Source: DATAYA01 sp963754235 (GTDB lineage Bacteria > Pseudomonadota > Alphaproteobacteria > Acetobacterales > Acetobacteraceae). From it: a stretch of DNA of 64,000 nucleotides. Every line of letters starts with the position of its first letter. Within the stretch, counting starts at the first letter, position 1. Made by a program: the position numbers and the translations under genes. Shown piece after piece: positions 8,238 to 17,083 of this stretch. The stretch covers positions 164,230-228,229 of the forward strand of contig CAVWFK010000019.1 in the NCBI GenBank assembly GCA_963754235.1. The letters are read 5' to 3'. The notes beneath the pieces were generated by a model, which saw only the letters and a list, made by a program, of their open reading frames with translations, did not search any database and was not told the DNA's origin.

Positions 8238-8998
8238 CCGCGCCCCACGAAGTGCCCGAGGCAGCACAGGCCCTCGCCCGCAACTGCGGCTATAAGGTGT
8301 TCCCCTGCCGCGTCCACGACAAGCGCCCGACCTGCCCACACGGGTTCAGGCAGGCGAGCAATGATCCGGCCGAAATAGCGCGCCTGTGGCGGCGGTATCC
8401 AGGTGGCCTGATCGGCATTGCCACCGGCCAGGCGTCCGGCATCGATGTGCTCGATATTGACCCGCACGAATTGGCGTTTAAATAACTCGCCGTCGCGTCA
8501 ACGCGAATTCCTTCGACCCGCACATACCGGACCCGGCGCGGCGGCCTGCATCTTTATTTTCGGCACGCTGCCGGTGTTGTGAACAGCGCCTCGAAACTTG
8601 CCGCCGGCGTCGATGTCCGCGGCGATGGCGGCTACGCCATTTCGTGGTTCGCAGCCGGCTTCGCGTGCGAAAATCCAGACCCGCCAGCCGAATGGCCGCC
8701 GTGGTTGCTACGATGCGTGCTCTGGCAACCGCCGCCGCCAATGCCGGAAGAAACGCGCCACCTCTCGGCACATTCTGACAAAGCCATTGCTGCCATCTTG
8801 CATCTTGTCGCCGCAGCAAAGGAAGGCACGCGCAATGGCCTGCTGTTCTGGGGCGCCTGCCGGCTCCGCGAGCGCGCGCAGGCCGGAACCATCGGACGCG
8901 ACGATGCTGCCGCACGGTTGATCGCCTCCGCCCGCGCGGCCGGCCTGCCGGAGCCGGAAGCGAGACGCACCGTCACCTCCGCGTGGCGGGGTGCGTGA
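8234..8998 (+). pseudogene. bifunctional DNA primase/polymerase (Prim-Pol), broken by an in-frame stop
   Basis: An archaeo-eukaryotic-primase-type Prim-Pol protein of phage and plasmid replication systems. The N-terminal half has the PHGFRQAS and GIATGQASGIDVLDIDP segments, the latter being the metal-binding DxD. After a TAA at 8483-8485 the same frame continues with RTYRTRRGGLHLYF and GVDVRGDGGYAISW, both typical of the family, to a stop at 8996-8998. No base shift is needed, so a single nonsense change separates two good halves. The C-terminal ~90 residues are helical, as in the full family. It overlaps both neighbours by 1-4 bases. If the stop is real, priming would need readthrough or a host primase. 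Confidence 0.8.
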
Positions 8999-10320
8999 TG
9001 CCATTCAACCACAAGCAAGGCGATCCCGATCCCGCCGACGCATCGCAATGGGGTGGTCACGGGCGGAGCGAACGACGCGCAGATAGTAGTTCAGCCGAAT
9101 CGAAACCGAATGGCAGCGGGCAGCACGAAAGCGCTGCTACAGGCAACACGACAGCAGCGCCCGACCCGCTGTGGATTGACGATGGCGACTGGATCGAAGC
9201 CGACCTCCCGCTGCGTCCGTGGGTCGTGCCAGGCTACATCCTGCGCGGCGCCGTCACGCTGCTGATCGGGCCGCCATCCGCGATGAAGTCTAGCCTGATG
9301 CTCGGCTGGGCCTCGGCGATGGCAGTGGGCCGCAACTACGGCGACGACTTCCGCCCACGCGAGGCCACCAGTACTATCGTCTATAATGTCGAGGAAGATG
9401 CCACCGAACAGCGCAAGCGGCTGTCCGCCGTGCTGCGCCAATTCAACGCCCAGGCCGCCGACATTCGCGGCAAGGTGATACGCGCTGGCCCGCACAATGT
9501 CGGGACGCTGCTAACCCGCGATGACCAGGGCCGCATTCACTTCACCGCAGCGATGGAACGACTTGAAACGCTGATCCAGGAGCGCAATCCAGCAACCTTA
9601 ATCGTTGACCCGCTCGCCGAGCTGCATGCGTGCGAGGAAAACGACAACGTGGCGCTCCGAGCAGTCATCGCGCAATTCCGCGAGCTCGCCATCAAATACA
9701 ATATCGAAGTCATCATTCTGCACCACACACGGAAGGGCGGCGCGGACAAGCCCGGCGATCCCGATGTCGCTCGCGGCGCAAGTGCCATCATCGGCGCCGT
9801 CCGCGTGGCAATAACTAGCACCGGCATGGCCGAAACGGACGCCCAAAACTTCGGCCTCCCAACCGATGCGAAAGCCCGCAGCCATTACCTGCGAATCGAT
9901 GACGCCAAGCAGAATTACGCCCCGATCGGCGATGCCAGGTGGTTCGAAAAGGTTGCCTACATCCTCGACAACGGCGAGGCCGTCGCCGCCGCAGTGCCCT
10001 GGACGCCGCCCGCCGCCAAAACCGCCACCCAGACCGACCTCGCCGCGATCGCCACCGCCATTGAGCGCGGCGCACCCGGCGGCGAACCCTGGTCCCCACG
10101 ACTGTCAGCCGCCGAGCCACGATCCGTCCGCTTCCTGCTCGAACAGCATGGGTTCCACGGCAAGGACGCCCAAAACAAGGTGCTCACCCGCCTCCAAGCC
10201 GAATGCCACGTCGAAACCGCCCGCTACAGCCGTGGCAACGGCCGCCATCCCGCCCAAGGCTTGCACATCCGCGATCTCCCCGCCGCCGACTGGTTCGGCA
10301 TCACGGGCACCGTTGATTGA
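8998..10320 (+). CDS. RepA-like RecA-fold ATPase (replicative helicase type)
   Basis: A 440-residue RecA-superfamily ATPase. Residues 91-99 are GPPSAMKSS (Walker A), LIVDPLAEL is Walker B, and IIILHHTRKGG follows as the motif that closes the site, the arrangement of plasmid RepA/AAA_25 helicases. The first ~55 residues are Ser/Asn-rich and probably disordered; the last ~100 are Ala/Pro-rich and end in a small winged-helix-like region. The ATG at 8998 overlaps the primase stop by one base. With the primase upstream and iteron-like repeats downstream it most likely unwinds DNA at the module's own origin. Hexamer formation is inferred from the family. Confidence 0.82.
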   Translation: MPFNHKQGDPDPADASQWGGHGRSERRADSSSAESKPNGSGQHESAATGNTTAAPDPLWIDDGDWIEADLPLRPWVVPGYILRGAVTLLIGPPSAMKSSLMLGWASAMAVGRNYGDDFRPREATSTIVYNVEEDATEQRKRLSAVLRQFNAQAADIRGKVIRAGPHNVGTLLTRDDQGRIHFTAAMERLETLIQERNPATLIVDPLAELHACEENDNVALRAVIAQFRELAIKYNIEVIILHHTRKGGADKPGDPDVARGASAIIGAVRVAITSTGMAETDAQNFGLPTDAKARSHYLRIDDAKQNYAPIGDARWFEKVAYILDNGEAVAAAVPWTPPAAKTATQTDLAAIATAIERGAPGGEPWSPRLSAAEPRSVRFLLEQHGFHGKDAQNKVLTRLQAECHVETARYSRGNGRHPAQGLHIRDLPAADWFGITGTVD

Positions 10321-10328
10321 TCCGCACC

Positions 10329-10522
10329 AAACCCGCACTGACCAGCACAACTTTTTGGCGAGCCCTCAGTGCATACAAATCCGTGCTAGTGCTAGTTTTT
10401 TCCCTAGACAGGAAACCCGCACTGCACGCAACTTGCGGTTGCGTGCGTGCGGGTCGTTTCCATCTTGGTCTAGGGCCGCAAACCCGCACTAACCCGCACT
10501 AAACCCGCACTAAACCCGCACT
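10329..10522. repeat. iteron-like array, six copies of (A)AACCCGCACT
   Basis: Copies lie at 10329-10339, 10413-10423, 10481-10490, 10491-10500, 10502-10511 and 10513-10522. The last four are in direct tandem at 10-11 bp spacing, all in one orientation. Direct repeats at one-turn spacing next to primase and RepA-like genes are the usual form of replication-initiator binding sites, so this is a candidate origin. The interval between the first and fourth copies is locally less GC-rich (gtgctagtttttt around 10390). No initiator of the classic RepA/Rep_3 type is present to bind them. Confidence 0.65.
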
Positions 10523-10533
10523 AAGGGCCTGGC

Positions 10534-10891
10534 ATGATAGGGAAGCACGTTTGGCACGCACGGACCGACAGCGTAACCATCGACGAACCAATCGGCCACG
10601 GTATTCCGGCCACAGTGTTGCTAACGGGCAACATCGGTGGCAGCTCGCGTGCCCTGGTCGAACTGACGCGTATGCTGAACGATCAATCAGAACTCCGAAC
10701 CGACGCTCAGAAAGAACGAGCCGTCGCTATACAGGAGTTCCTGTTCCCAACCTTGCCGCCCGGCCACATCGTCACTGCCAAGTCAGTCGGCAAAAGGCTG
10801 AAACGCCACGTCGGCGACACATGGGGGGACGCGCGGAGCGCTCTCCTACTACGTCCACATCACCGAGGACCCATACCATGGACCCAAGTAA
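10534..10891 (+). pseudogene. hypothetical protein with a frameshift near its C-terminus
   Basis: The frame from ATG 10534 encodes about 97 residues ending in a basic winged-helix-like segment (IVTAKSVGKRLKRHVGDTW), like the domain closing many phage primase or helicase proteins. At a run of six G (around 10820-10828) the reading changes: the other frame gives GALSYYVHITEDPYHGPK and stops at 10889-10891. The join is probably a one-base indel. It is the last gene of the module, starting 12 bp after the iterons. Alternatively the first frame runs on to 10998, but that tail is Cys/Trp-rich and unlikely. Confidence 0.5.
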
Positions 10892-11047
10892 TGGCCTGCT
10901 CATGGTCGAGGTGCGTGGTTTGTGCGGTTTGCAGGGTTTCTCTCGGCGCTGGCGCGTGGCCCAGAGGCACAAATTTCAGACATACCCCTCCCGTTTAAAA
11001 TGCCTGGAAAAAACTCTTACGCGCCTAATCCGACCACGCAAACACTT

Positions 11048-11068
11048 TAAACCCCGCAACGGGGGTTT
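11048..11068. terminator. hairpin, possible bidirectional terminator
   Basis: AAACCCC-GCAACG-GGGGTTT forms a 7-bp stem, with an AAA run on one side and TTT on the other. It sits about 150 bp after the frameshifted last gene of the replicon-like module and before the minus-strand glycine-rich genes. The short T-run makes it a modest candidate. The remainder of 10892-11257 holds no gene I can support. Confidence 0.4.
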
Positions 11069-11257
11069 AGGAAGGGCTGGGCGCTTCGCGCGCGTCCCGA
11101 CATAAGGGGGGCGCGGGGGCGCGGCGCGTCGGAAGGACGCGATCGAGATCGCATACGAAATCGCGGCCGCCCTATCGGCTCGAATAGCTATCGCCGAGGG
11201 ATTTTGCCCTGCGGCAAGGGGGGAGGCGGCACGCGCCACCCTCCCCCGATGAGGCCG

Positions 11258-11530
11258 TCAGCCGTTGCCGCCGCCGCCACCGCCGCCGGAACCGGCACCG
11301 CCGCCGCCACCGGCACCGCCGCCACCGCCGCCGCCGCCGGAACCGCCACCGCCGCCATTGGCGCCGCCCAAACCGGCAGCGCCGGAACCGCCCAAGCCAC
11401 CTCCGCCAGTTGTGCCGCCGCCACCGCCACCGCCGGCGCCGCCGCCGCCACCGCCACCACTAGCAAACGCTGGCGCGGCGGATCCTGCCACGGTAAGCGC
11501 AATCATAGTCGCAAGAAGGACTTTCCTCAT
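11258..11530 (-). CDS. secreted glycine-rich protein, copy 2
   Basis: A 90-residue protein: an N-terminal signal peptide (MRKVLLATMIALTVAGSAAPAFA, cleavage after AFA) followed by ~67 residues that are almost only glycine with scattered Ala, Ser, Thr, Asn and Leu. The mature part has no fold motif; such sequences form flexible or adhesive surface material. It is a near-duplicate of the gene at 11627-11899, including about 45 bp of leader. A GGGAGGC-type hairpin lies just after its stop (about 11220-11247). Function unknown. Confidence 0.7.
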   Translation of the reverse strand: MRKVLLATMIALTVAGSAAPAFASGGGGGGGAGGGGGGGTTGGGGLGGSGAAGLGGANGGGGGSGGGGGGGGAGGGGGAGSGGGGGGGNG

Positions 11531-11587
11531 GGCGTCTTTCTCTCTCTGTGAGTTGTTGTTGAGACTTCGATAGAACCAAATTCGGAG

Positions 11588-11613
11588 CGTGGGAGGCAGC
11601 GAGCGCTGCCTCC
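11588..11613 (-). terminator. hairpin after the first glycine-rich gene
   Basis: GGGAGGCAGCG-AG-CGCTGCCTCCC is an 11-bp perfect stem. It lies 14 bp after the stop of the minus-strand gene at 11627-11899 and before the leader of the next copy. A weak T-rich stretch follows in the direction of transcription. A related hairpin follows the second copy at about 11220-11247, so hairpin and gene were duplicated together. Confidence 0.55.
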
Positions 11614-11626
11614 CCCAAGCGGAATG

Positions 11627-11899
11627 TCAGCCGTTGCCGCCGCCGCCACCGCCGCCGGAACCGCCACCGCCGCCGCCACCGGCACCACCGCCGCCGGCGC
11701 CGCCGCCGTTGCCGCCGCCGCCGCCATTGGCGCCGCCTAACCCGGCAGTGCCGCCACCGCCACCACCACCCGTGCCAGTTGTGCCACCGCCACCGCCGCC
11801 GCCGGCGCCGCCGCCGCCGCCGCCGCCAGCAGCAAACGCCGGTGCGACGGACCCTGCCACGGTAAGCGCAACCATAGTCGCAAGAAGGACTTTCCTCAT
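11627..11899 (-). CDS. secreted glycine-rich protein, copy 1
   Basis: A 90-residue paralogue of the gene at 11258-11530. The signal peptide (MRKVLLATMVALTVAGSVAPAFA) differs at only two positions; the glycine-rich part differs mostly by small indels of Gly-x units. The start is fixed by the shared MRKVLLATM and an AGAGAAAGA ribosome site in both copies. The frame is open ~64 codons upstream of the ATG, but that part has no signal-peptide character. Tandem copies suggest dosage or variation of a surface-exposed protein. Confidence 0.7.
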   Translation of the reverse strand: MRKVLLATMVALTVAGSVAPAFAAGGGGGGGAGGGGGGGTTGTGGGGGGGTAGLGGANGGGGGNGGGAGGGGAGGGGGGGSGGGGGGGNG

Positions 11900-12104
11900 G
11901 GGATCTTTCTCTGTCTGTGAGTTGTTGAGGCTCGATAGAACGACACCGCAGGGTTGGCCGGAATATTCCCGACCAACACGGTTTCTGCCACAGCGAGCCG
12001 ACGCCGCAGCAGCAATGTTCTCGCATACTTTGGCAGGCGTGGTCAATCGACTTTGCCGCAAATTTTCTGAGCTATCATTAAGGCCGATCAATAAACGAGA
12101 AATT

Positions 12105-12126
12105 GACGAAAAGTTCGTCCTTTTTT
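12105..12126 (+). terminator. rho-independent terminator, plus strand
   Basis: GACGAA-AAG-TTCGTC forms a 6-bp stem followed by CTTTTTT (12120-12126). No intact plus-strand gene ends directly upstream; the nearest is the broken gene ending at 10891. It may end a transcript antisense to the glycine-rich genes or be inherited from a deleted gene. The interval 11900-12365 otherwise contains only the upstream region of the glycine-rich genes. Confidence 0.5.
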
Positions 12127-12365
12127 AATTACGCCGAATGCTGGACGGTGATCAGTATGAAGACTGATTGAAGCGAATTTTGCATAGCTCGACCCCTCCG
12201 TCGTGGATTTCAGAACCGGCGCGACCATCGTAACCATGGCGCATCGCGTGCTTCCGGCCGCTCGGGGGGATGAGATCTGATCGGCGTCGATCAATATCGA
12301 ACGCGTCACAAACGGCGCGGATCAGCTTTGGCTCTGCCGCCGGCGCGACCATCCAGTTGCGGGCC

Positions 12366-12764
12366 ATGTCGTCCCAGCTCGCACGCGCTCCCGGCAAAAC
12401 TACTCGGCTGAACTACCCCGAGTATCGCCCGGTCGTGCTCGGCAAGCTGGACCGGCGGACGTGGCAAGGGCGGCTGCTGCGCGACGCGCGGGCCGAGCTG
12501 GTAGCGCACGTCGGCGGGCGGCCGTCCGCGACGCAGGCCGCGTTGATCGAGCAGTTGGCCCAGCTCCGGCTGCGGCTCGCGCTCTATGACCGCCGGTTCG
12601 CCGAGCGGGGCGAGCAGACCGACCACGATCGGCGGTCCTATTTGGCGTTCGCCAACACGTACGCCCGGCTGCTCGGCCGGCTCGGGCTGGCGCCTGCGGT
12701 GCCCCGCAAGCGGTCGATCGCGGAGTATCTCGCCGAGGCCGAGGCTACGGACGCGCCGCCATGA
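12366..12764 (+). CDS. phage-like protein in TerS position, cassette 1
   Basis: 132 residues; basic, helical, with the segments KTTRLNYPEYRPV, LGKLDRRTWQGRLLRDAR, QAALIEQLAQLRLRL and RRSYLAFANTYARLLGRLGL. Close relatives occur at 24890 and 35868, each followed by terminase large-subunit sequence, so it may be a small-terminase-like or packaging-linked protein. The ATG is preceded by ttgcgggcc, conserved in all three copies. Its stop overlaps (ATGA) a 34-codon frame at 12762-12866. No HTH motif is clear. Function is inferred from position only. Confidence 0.6.
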   Translation: MSSQLARAPGKTTRLNYPEYRPVVLGKLDRRTWQGRLLRDARAELVAHVGGRPSATQAALIEQLAQLRLRLALYDRRFAERGEQTDHDRRSYLAFANTYARLLGRLGLAPAVPRKRSIAEYLAEAEATDAPP

Positions 12765-12894
12765 GCGCGGTCACCGGCCAGGATGGCCCGTGTGCTGGCG
12801 CCATGGCTGCGCCTGAGCCGGTTAGAGGCCGAGCCGGCAAGAGCTGGCATCCGCCAGTGGCATAGGGGCCTGTACGGGCGCCTGTGGGGCGCCA

Positions 12895-12983
12895 TGACTC
12901 TGCCGACGCTGTTGGAGGCGTTTGACAACCCCCGCTTGTTCGGGCGCGAGTTTCCGCAACCTGAGTGGCGGGCCTGGCGGCGC
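12895..12983 (+). pseudogene. terminase large subunit, N-terminal remnant
   Basis: About 30 codons, MTLPTLLEAFDNPRLFGREF then PQPEWRAWRR, match the start of the intact terminase at 36590 (LIEAFDHPALFGPEF, MPAWGAWRAF). Just after the Trp the sequence switches to a DUF6880-type coding region in another frame. The ATPase and nuclease domains are gone. This marks a deletion or recombination point in the first packaging cassette. Confidence 0.7.
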
Positions 12984-14040
12984 CGCGCTGGGGGCCGAGG
13001 CGCTCGCCGAGGCGCTGATCGCGCACGCCGCGACCGATCCGGTCCTGCGTAAGAAGCTCGGCATGCTGCTCGCCGACACCGAGGGACCGGGCAAGCTCGC
13101 CGCCGAGATCGACAAGCGGATCAAGACGATCGGCCGCTCCCGCTCTTTCGTCGATTGGGGTAAGCGCAAGCTGCTGGTGCAGGAACTCGACAATCTGCGG
13201 GTGACGATCGCGACCCGGCTGGCCGGGCGGGACCCCGCGCGAGCGATTGAGCTACTGTGGGACTTCATCGGCATTGCGGATGCGGTGATGGAGCGCGTCT
13301 GCGATGGCATCGGCGAGGTGGAGGACGTGTTCAGCATCGCGATGGCGGATCTCGGCCGGCTGTCCGCCGCGCAGCCGCCAAGTGACTTGAAAGTGCTGGC
13401 CCGGCAGGTGCTGGCTCACTGCGAACGCGGTGGCTTCGGCGCCAGCGACGTGCTGATCCGGCATATGTCCGAGGCGCTGGGCACAGGCGGACGCACGGAG
13501 ATCCGGCGCAAGACCGAGGCGGCACTGAAAGCAGCGCCGCGCGCCGCAGGCCCCAATGACTGGCGCACCGATGCGCATCGTCGCCACCTCGCCTTTCGCC
13601 TGGCACTGCTCGCCGACCTCGAACGCGACGCCGATGCCTTCATCGCCGCCATCCGCGCCGGCGGGATGGAGAGCACGCACGCATTGGATGTCGCCCAACG
13701 CCTGATCGCCGCAAGCCGGCCGGCGGACGCGCTGGACTGGCTCGATAAGCCACGCCATCGCATCGAGGACGAGGACGACGATGGCGCCGACACCGATCTG
13801 CGGATCAGTGCGCTTGAAGCCCTCGGGCGCAAGGACGAGGCGGCCGAGCAGAAGGCGCTCGACGTGGCCGCTGCACACAAGCAGGCTACGCGGGGGCTAG
13901 CGTTCTTCATCGAATTGCGGGCGCTCGATCGCGCCGACCGTCTGGTGCGCGAGCGGCTGACAGCACTCGACGATCGCCTCTATGAGGTGCTGCGGCCGGC
14001 CGCGGAAGCCCTAGGAGTAAACGTATCCGGCGGCTGCTAG
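12982..14040 (+). pseudogene. DUF6880-type protein fragment
   Basis: About 350 residues, from AALGAEALAEALIAHA through SRSFVDWGKRKLLVQEL and LWDFIGIADAVMERV to LYEVLRPAAEALGVN, fit the DUF6880 family, whose members are usually about 100 residues longer. The natural N-terminus is replaced by terminase sequence and the C-terminus ends early. The frame remains open upstream to a TTG at 12922, but that part reads terminase DNA out of frame. The family has unknown function and is helical. Whether a protein is made is unclear. Confidence 0.65.
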
Positions 14041-14113
14041 AGAGGAATCACATGAATGGGGAAGCATTCTCGGGGCTCGGCGGTCCAGTCGGCCGCCGGG
14101 AGCACGGTCGCAC

Positions 14114-14362
14114 TTATTCGTTCGGCATCCCGCCGAATACGACGGCGCCTGCACCGTCGCCGCGCGCCTCGCCGAGCACGCGACGGCGGAACGCTGTGAA
14201 CGGCTCGCCAAGCCCGCGCTGCCAGGTCCGGTTCCCGGCCATGCCGTGCATCGGATCGCTCGGCCCCGGCAGGCCGCCGCGGATGATGATAACCTCCGGC
14301 TCCACCGGCGAAGGGTTGAGCCGCTGCTCGATTATGCCTAGGCGATCGGTGAGTCGTGTCAT
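14114..14362 (-). CDS. small hypothetical protein, partner of the DUF5681 gene
   Basis: 82 residues starting MTRLTDRLGIIEQRL, followed by EPEVIIIRGGLPGPSD. A short helix leads into a beta strand; the rest is Gly/Arg-rich. The start overlaps the stop of the upstream DUF5681 gene (ATGA), so they form a two-gene operon. Not recognised beyond that. Small proteins of this layout are common next to phage packaging genes. Confidence 0.6.
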   Translation of the reverse strand: MTRLTDRLGIIEQRLNPSPVEPEVIIIRGGLPGPSDPMHGMAGNRTWQRGLGEPFTAFRRRVLGEARGDGAGAVVFGGMPNE

Positions 14363-14766
14363 CCCTTCGCGATCCTCTCCTCCAATGCCTGCACCCTCGC
14401 CTCAATTCCGGCCGTTTCGATCGCGCGCCGGTGCGCGTCCAGCAATGCCCCGATGGCTTGGCCTTCCTCCGGAGTCAGATCGCCACGAGCAACGGCTGCC
14501 GTAACGGCGCCCACGGCCGCCGGCAGGTCGGTGGCCGCCTGCATATCGGGCAGATTGAACGCGACGGGGCGCCCCTTTCGTTCGGGCCACAGCCGGCGCA
14601 GCAACAGCTCCGCGGCCCGCATGTCGCCACCCTTTGCCTCCGCGACCACCCGTGCCATGATCTCGGTCGCCGCAGCTTGCCCGATGGCGTCGAATGCGAC
14701 CAGCGCGCGATGCCGCGCCCCTTTGCGCCGGCCGGCGGGATTGCCGGATTGCCCTTGCTTAAACAT
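14359..14766 (-). CDS. DUF5681 domain protein (phage-associated)
   Basis: 135 residues. The N-terminus MFKQGQSGNPAGRRKGARHR is the hallmark of DUF5681, found in phage and prophage proteins near terminases. Residues 20-65 are helical (IGQAAATEIMARVVAEAKGG, then LLLRRLWPERKGRPV). The C-terminal half has LTPEEGQAIGALLDAHRRAI, another amphipathic helix. The ATG at 14766 was chosen to start exactly at the motif. Opposite in direction to the nearby packaging cassette, so probably from a different prophage remnant. The interval 14767-15081 shows no gene. Confidence 0.75.
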   Translation of the reverse strand: MFKQGQSGNPAGRRKGARHRALVAFDAIGQAAATEIMARVVAEAKGGDMRAAELLLRRLWPERKGRPVAFNLPDMQAATDLPAAVGAVTAAVARGDLTPEEGQAIGALLDAHRRAIETAGIEARVQALEERIAKG

Positions 14767-15081
14767 TGTTGATGCAAACCCTCCTACCGCTTCCACCACC
14801 ATCCATCAGCGCTGGGCGTGTCGATGCGGGGAGTCGATCACGCCGAGGAGGCCCGGCGGGCCGCGCGGGCGTTTCGGTTCCTACATCACCCCTATCGACG
14901 TTTTCCGCAATCCTGATTTCCCGCGCCCTCGCCAGCAAGCTGCGCCCGCTCCACAATCGCCTCGGCCGTCCGCTCCGCCTCGCGTAGTCCGTGCGCGACT
15001 TCCTGCGCTGGCGTCAGGGCTCGGTCTCGATATGGGTCCACAGCGTGCTCCCTTTAACCGTCAGCTTTCCGCGGCCAATCG

Positions 15082-17013
15082 ATGCTGACGGTCGGCCGAT
15101 CTGCTCGGAGACCTGGCCTGGGAACGCCACCGCTCGCGGGCGGGATCGCCGGCGGCAAGTCGCTGCCCGACGAGGTGATGCGCCAGATCCTGGCCAAGGC
15201 CGACGGGGTGCCGCTGTTCGTCGAGGAACTGACCCGAGCGACGCTGGACTCGGGAATTTTGGTGGAAGAGGCCGATGCGTGGCGTGCGCGCGGCAAGCTG
15301 CCGCCGCTTGCGGTTCCGTCCAGCCTGCAGGATTCGGTCATGGCGCGGCTCGACCGCATCGCCGCGGCGCGGGACATCGCGCAGGTGGCGGCCGCGATCG
15401 GGCGCGAGTTCTCGGTACGGCTGTTGTCGCACGTGCTGGGCATGACCGAACCGGCGCTCGATGCCGCGCTCGCGAAGCTCGTCGAAGCCGGGCTGGTGGT
15501 CAGCCGGGGCCCGGGCGGGACGAGTGCATTCAAGCACGCACTGACCCGCGATGCGGCCTATGGGAGCATGCTGAACAGCCGCCGGAAGCGCTCGCACGGC
15601 CGGATCGCGGCCGCGTTGGGAGAACTGGACGACGGGATGGCCCGGACGACGGAACCCGAGCTGCTGGCCTATCATTTCCAGGAAGCCGGAGATGCGAGCA
15701 CGGCCCTGCCACTCTGGATCGCCGCCGGCGATCTTGCCGAACGGCGCGGTGCCGCGCAGGAAGCGGTGGCGCATTTTCGCCGGGCGCTCGATCTGGCCGG
15801 CGCGGAAGGGATTGCCGCCGGCAGTCGGGAATGTGTGCCCGCGATCGGCATGAAACTCGGCAATGCGCTGATGCAGGTTGATGGCTTCGGTTCCGAAGAA
15901 TGCCTCAAGTCCTATCAGGACGCGCGCAGATCCGCATCGGCAATGGACCTCCCGGAGCAGGCGGCAAGAGCCGCCATCGGCATGGCGCCGCTGCTGTTCG
16001 CTAGCTGTCGACATCGCCACGTAATCGAGATCGGCAACGAGATATTGGAGATGCAACCGGATCGCCTGGAGCCCACGACACTCGTGCACTTGCAGTTGAT
16101 GCTCGGCATCGCTCGCCATTATCTCGGCGATTTCAAGCCGGCGCTTGAACAGCTACAGATGGCAATAGACCTTGACAATGAAGTGAATTGCACAGATGCG
16201 AATCCTTTCGGGGGTGGGGATCCCGCCATTGCAGCGCGAGCATACGCGTCAATTACGGCGAAATATTTGGGCTTCGTTGAAAAATCGCACGCCTGGTGCG
16301 AAGAAGGCGTGCGAATAGCGCAAGGGCGTGGACATGCATGGTCAATAGCTTGGGCCCAGCTATCGTTAGCTATCTCCTTACATTCTGCTGGTTGCTATAC
16401 GGAATCCCTTGCGGCTGCAGATGAAGCGATCCGCATTTGCGAGAAGAATGGCTTTGTCCCCCGAATGGGAAATGCTCTCGTGTACCGCGGAGCTTCGTAC
16501 TTTGATCTCGGGCAATATGAACATGGGTTGCGGGAAGTGCGGAGCGGGATTGGCATTTGGCGCAAGACGAGCAACACCTTTGGGCTGACGCAACTCATAT
16601 GTGAGCTAGCCAGGCTGCAGGTTCGTGCGAATCGGGCCGACGAGGCGAGTGCCAGCATTTGCGAAGCTGAACACATCTCCGAGACGACCGATGAGACATT
16701 TTTTCTTGCCGAGATCAGCCGATTGCGAGGCCGAATATGGTTCCTGCGCGAGAACTTTGAGAATGCCCGCACCTGCTACGAGCGAGCGATCGCGCGGGCC
16801 AAGGAAAGCGAGGCGCGGCTGTTCGAATTGCGCGCCACGCGCGACCTGGCGCATCTCGGGGTCGCGGAGGAAAACCCGGACCCCGCATTGACACGCCTGC
16901 GCGCCATCGTGGATTGGTTCCCAGCCACGCTCGACATCCCCGAGCTGATCGAGAGCCGACGCCTCCTAAGCCAAGGAGCGAATCCCGAGTCGGATTGCTG
17001 CTCTCGCGGGTGA
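15082..17013 (+). pseudogene. C-terminal part of a cyclase/AAA-ATPase/TPR regulator
   Basis: About 643 codons covering the end of the ATPase domain (LAKADGVPLFVEELTRATLD, QDSVMARLDRIAAARDIAQVAAAIGREFS) and the whole TPR-like region (AEEAVAHFRRALDLAG-type helices through residue ~620). The adenylate-cyclase domain, Walker A and Walker B that precede this in the family are absent; the first ~20 codons read as unrelated sequence. The paralogue at 30602-33804 shows the missing parts. The 3' end is natural. Cyclase signalling from it is impossible. Confidence 0.8.
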
Positions 17014-17083
17014 AGTAACCCTCTGGTCCCGTCGTTTGACCAGCCCCTAACCGAGGGGGTCTATAATTCGAGGTCATCGGACC

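Noticed and set aside
11258..11899. Short GC-rich tandem units resembling a CRISPR or satellite array
   Set aside because: They are glycine codons in two signal-peptide proteins; there are no uniform repeats with unique spacers and no cas genes.
12152..12397. Minus-strand frame starting MARNWMVAPAAEPKLIRAVC
   Set aside because: It looks partly protein-like but overlaps the start of the cassette 1 gene and has no clear ribosome site; too weak to list.
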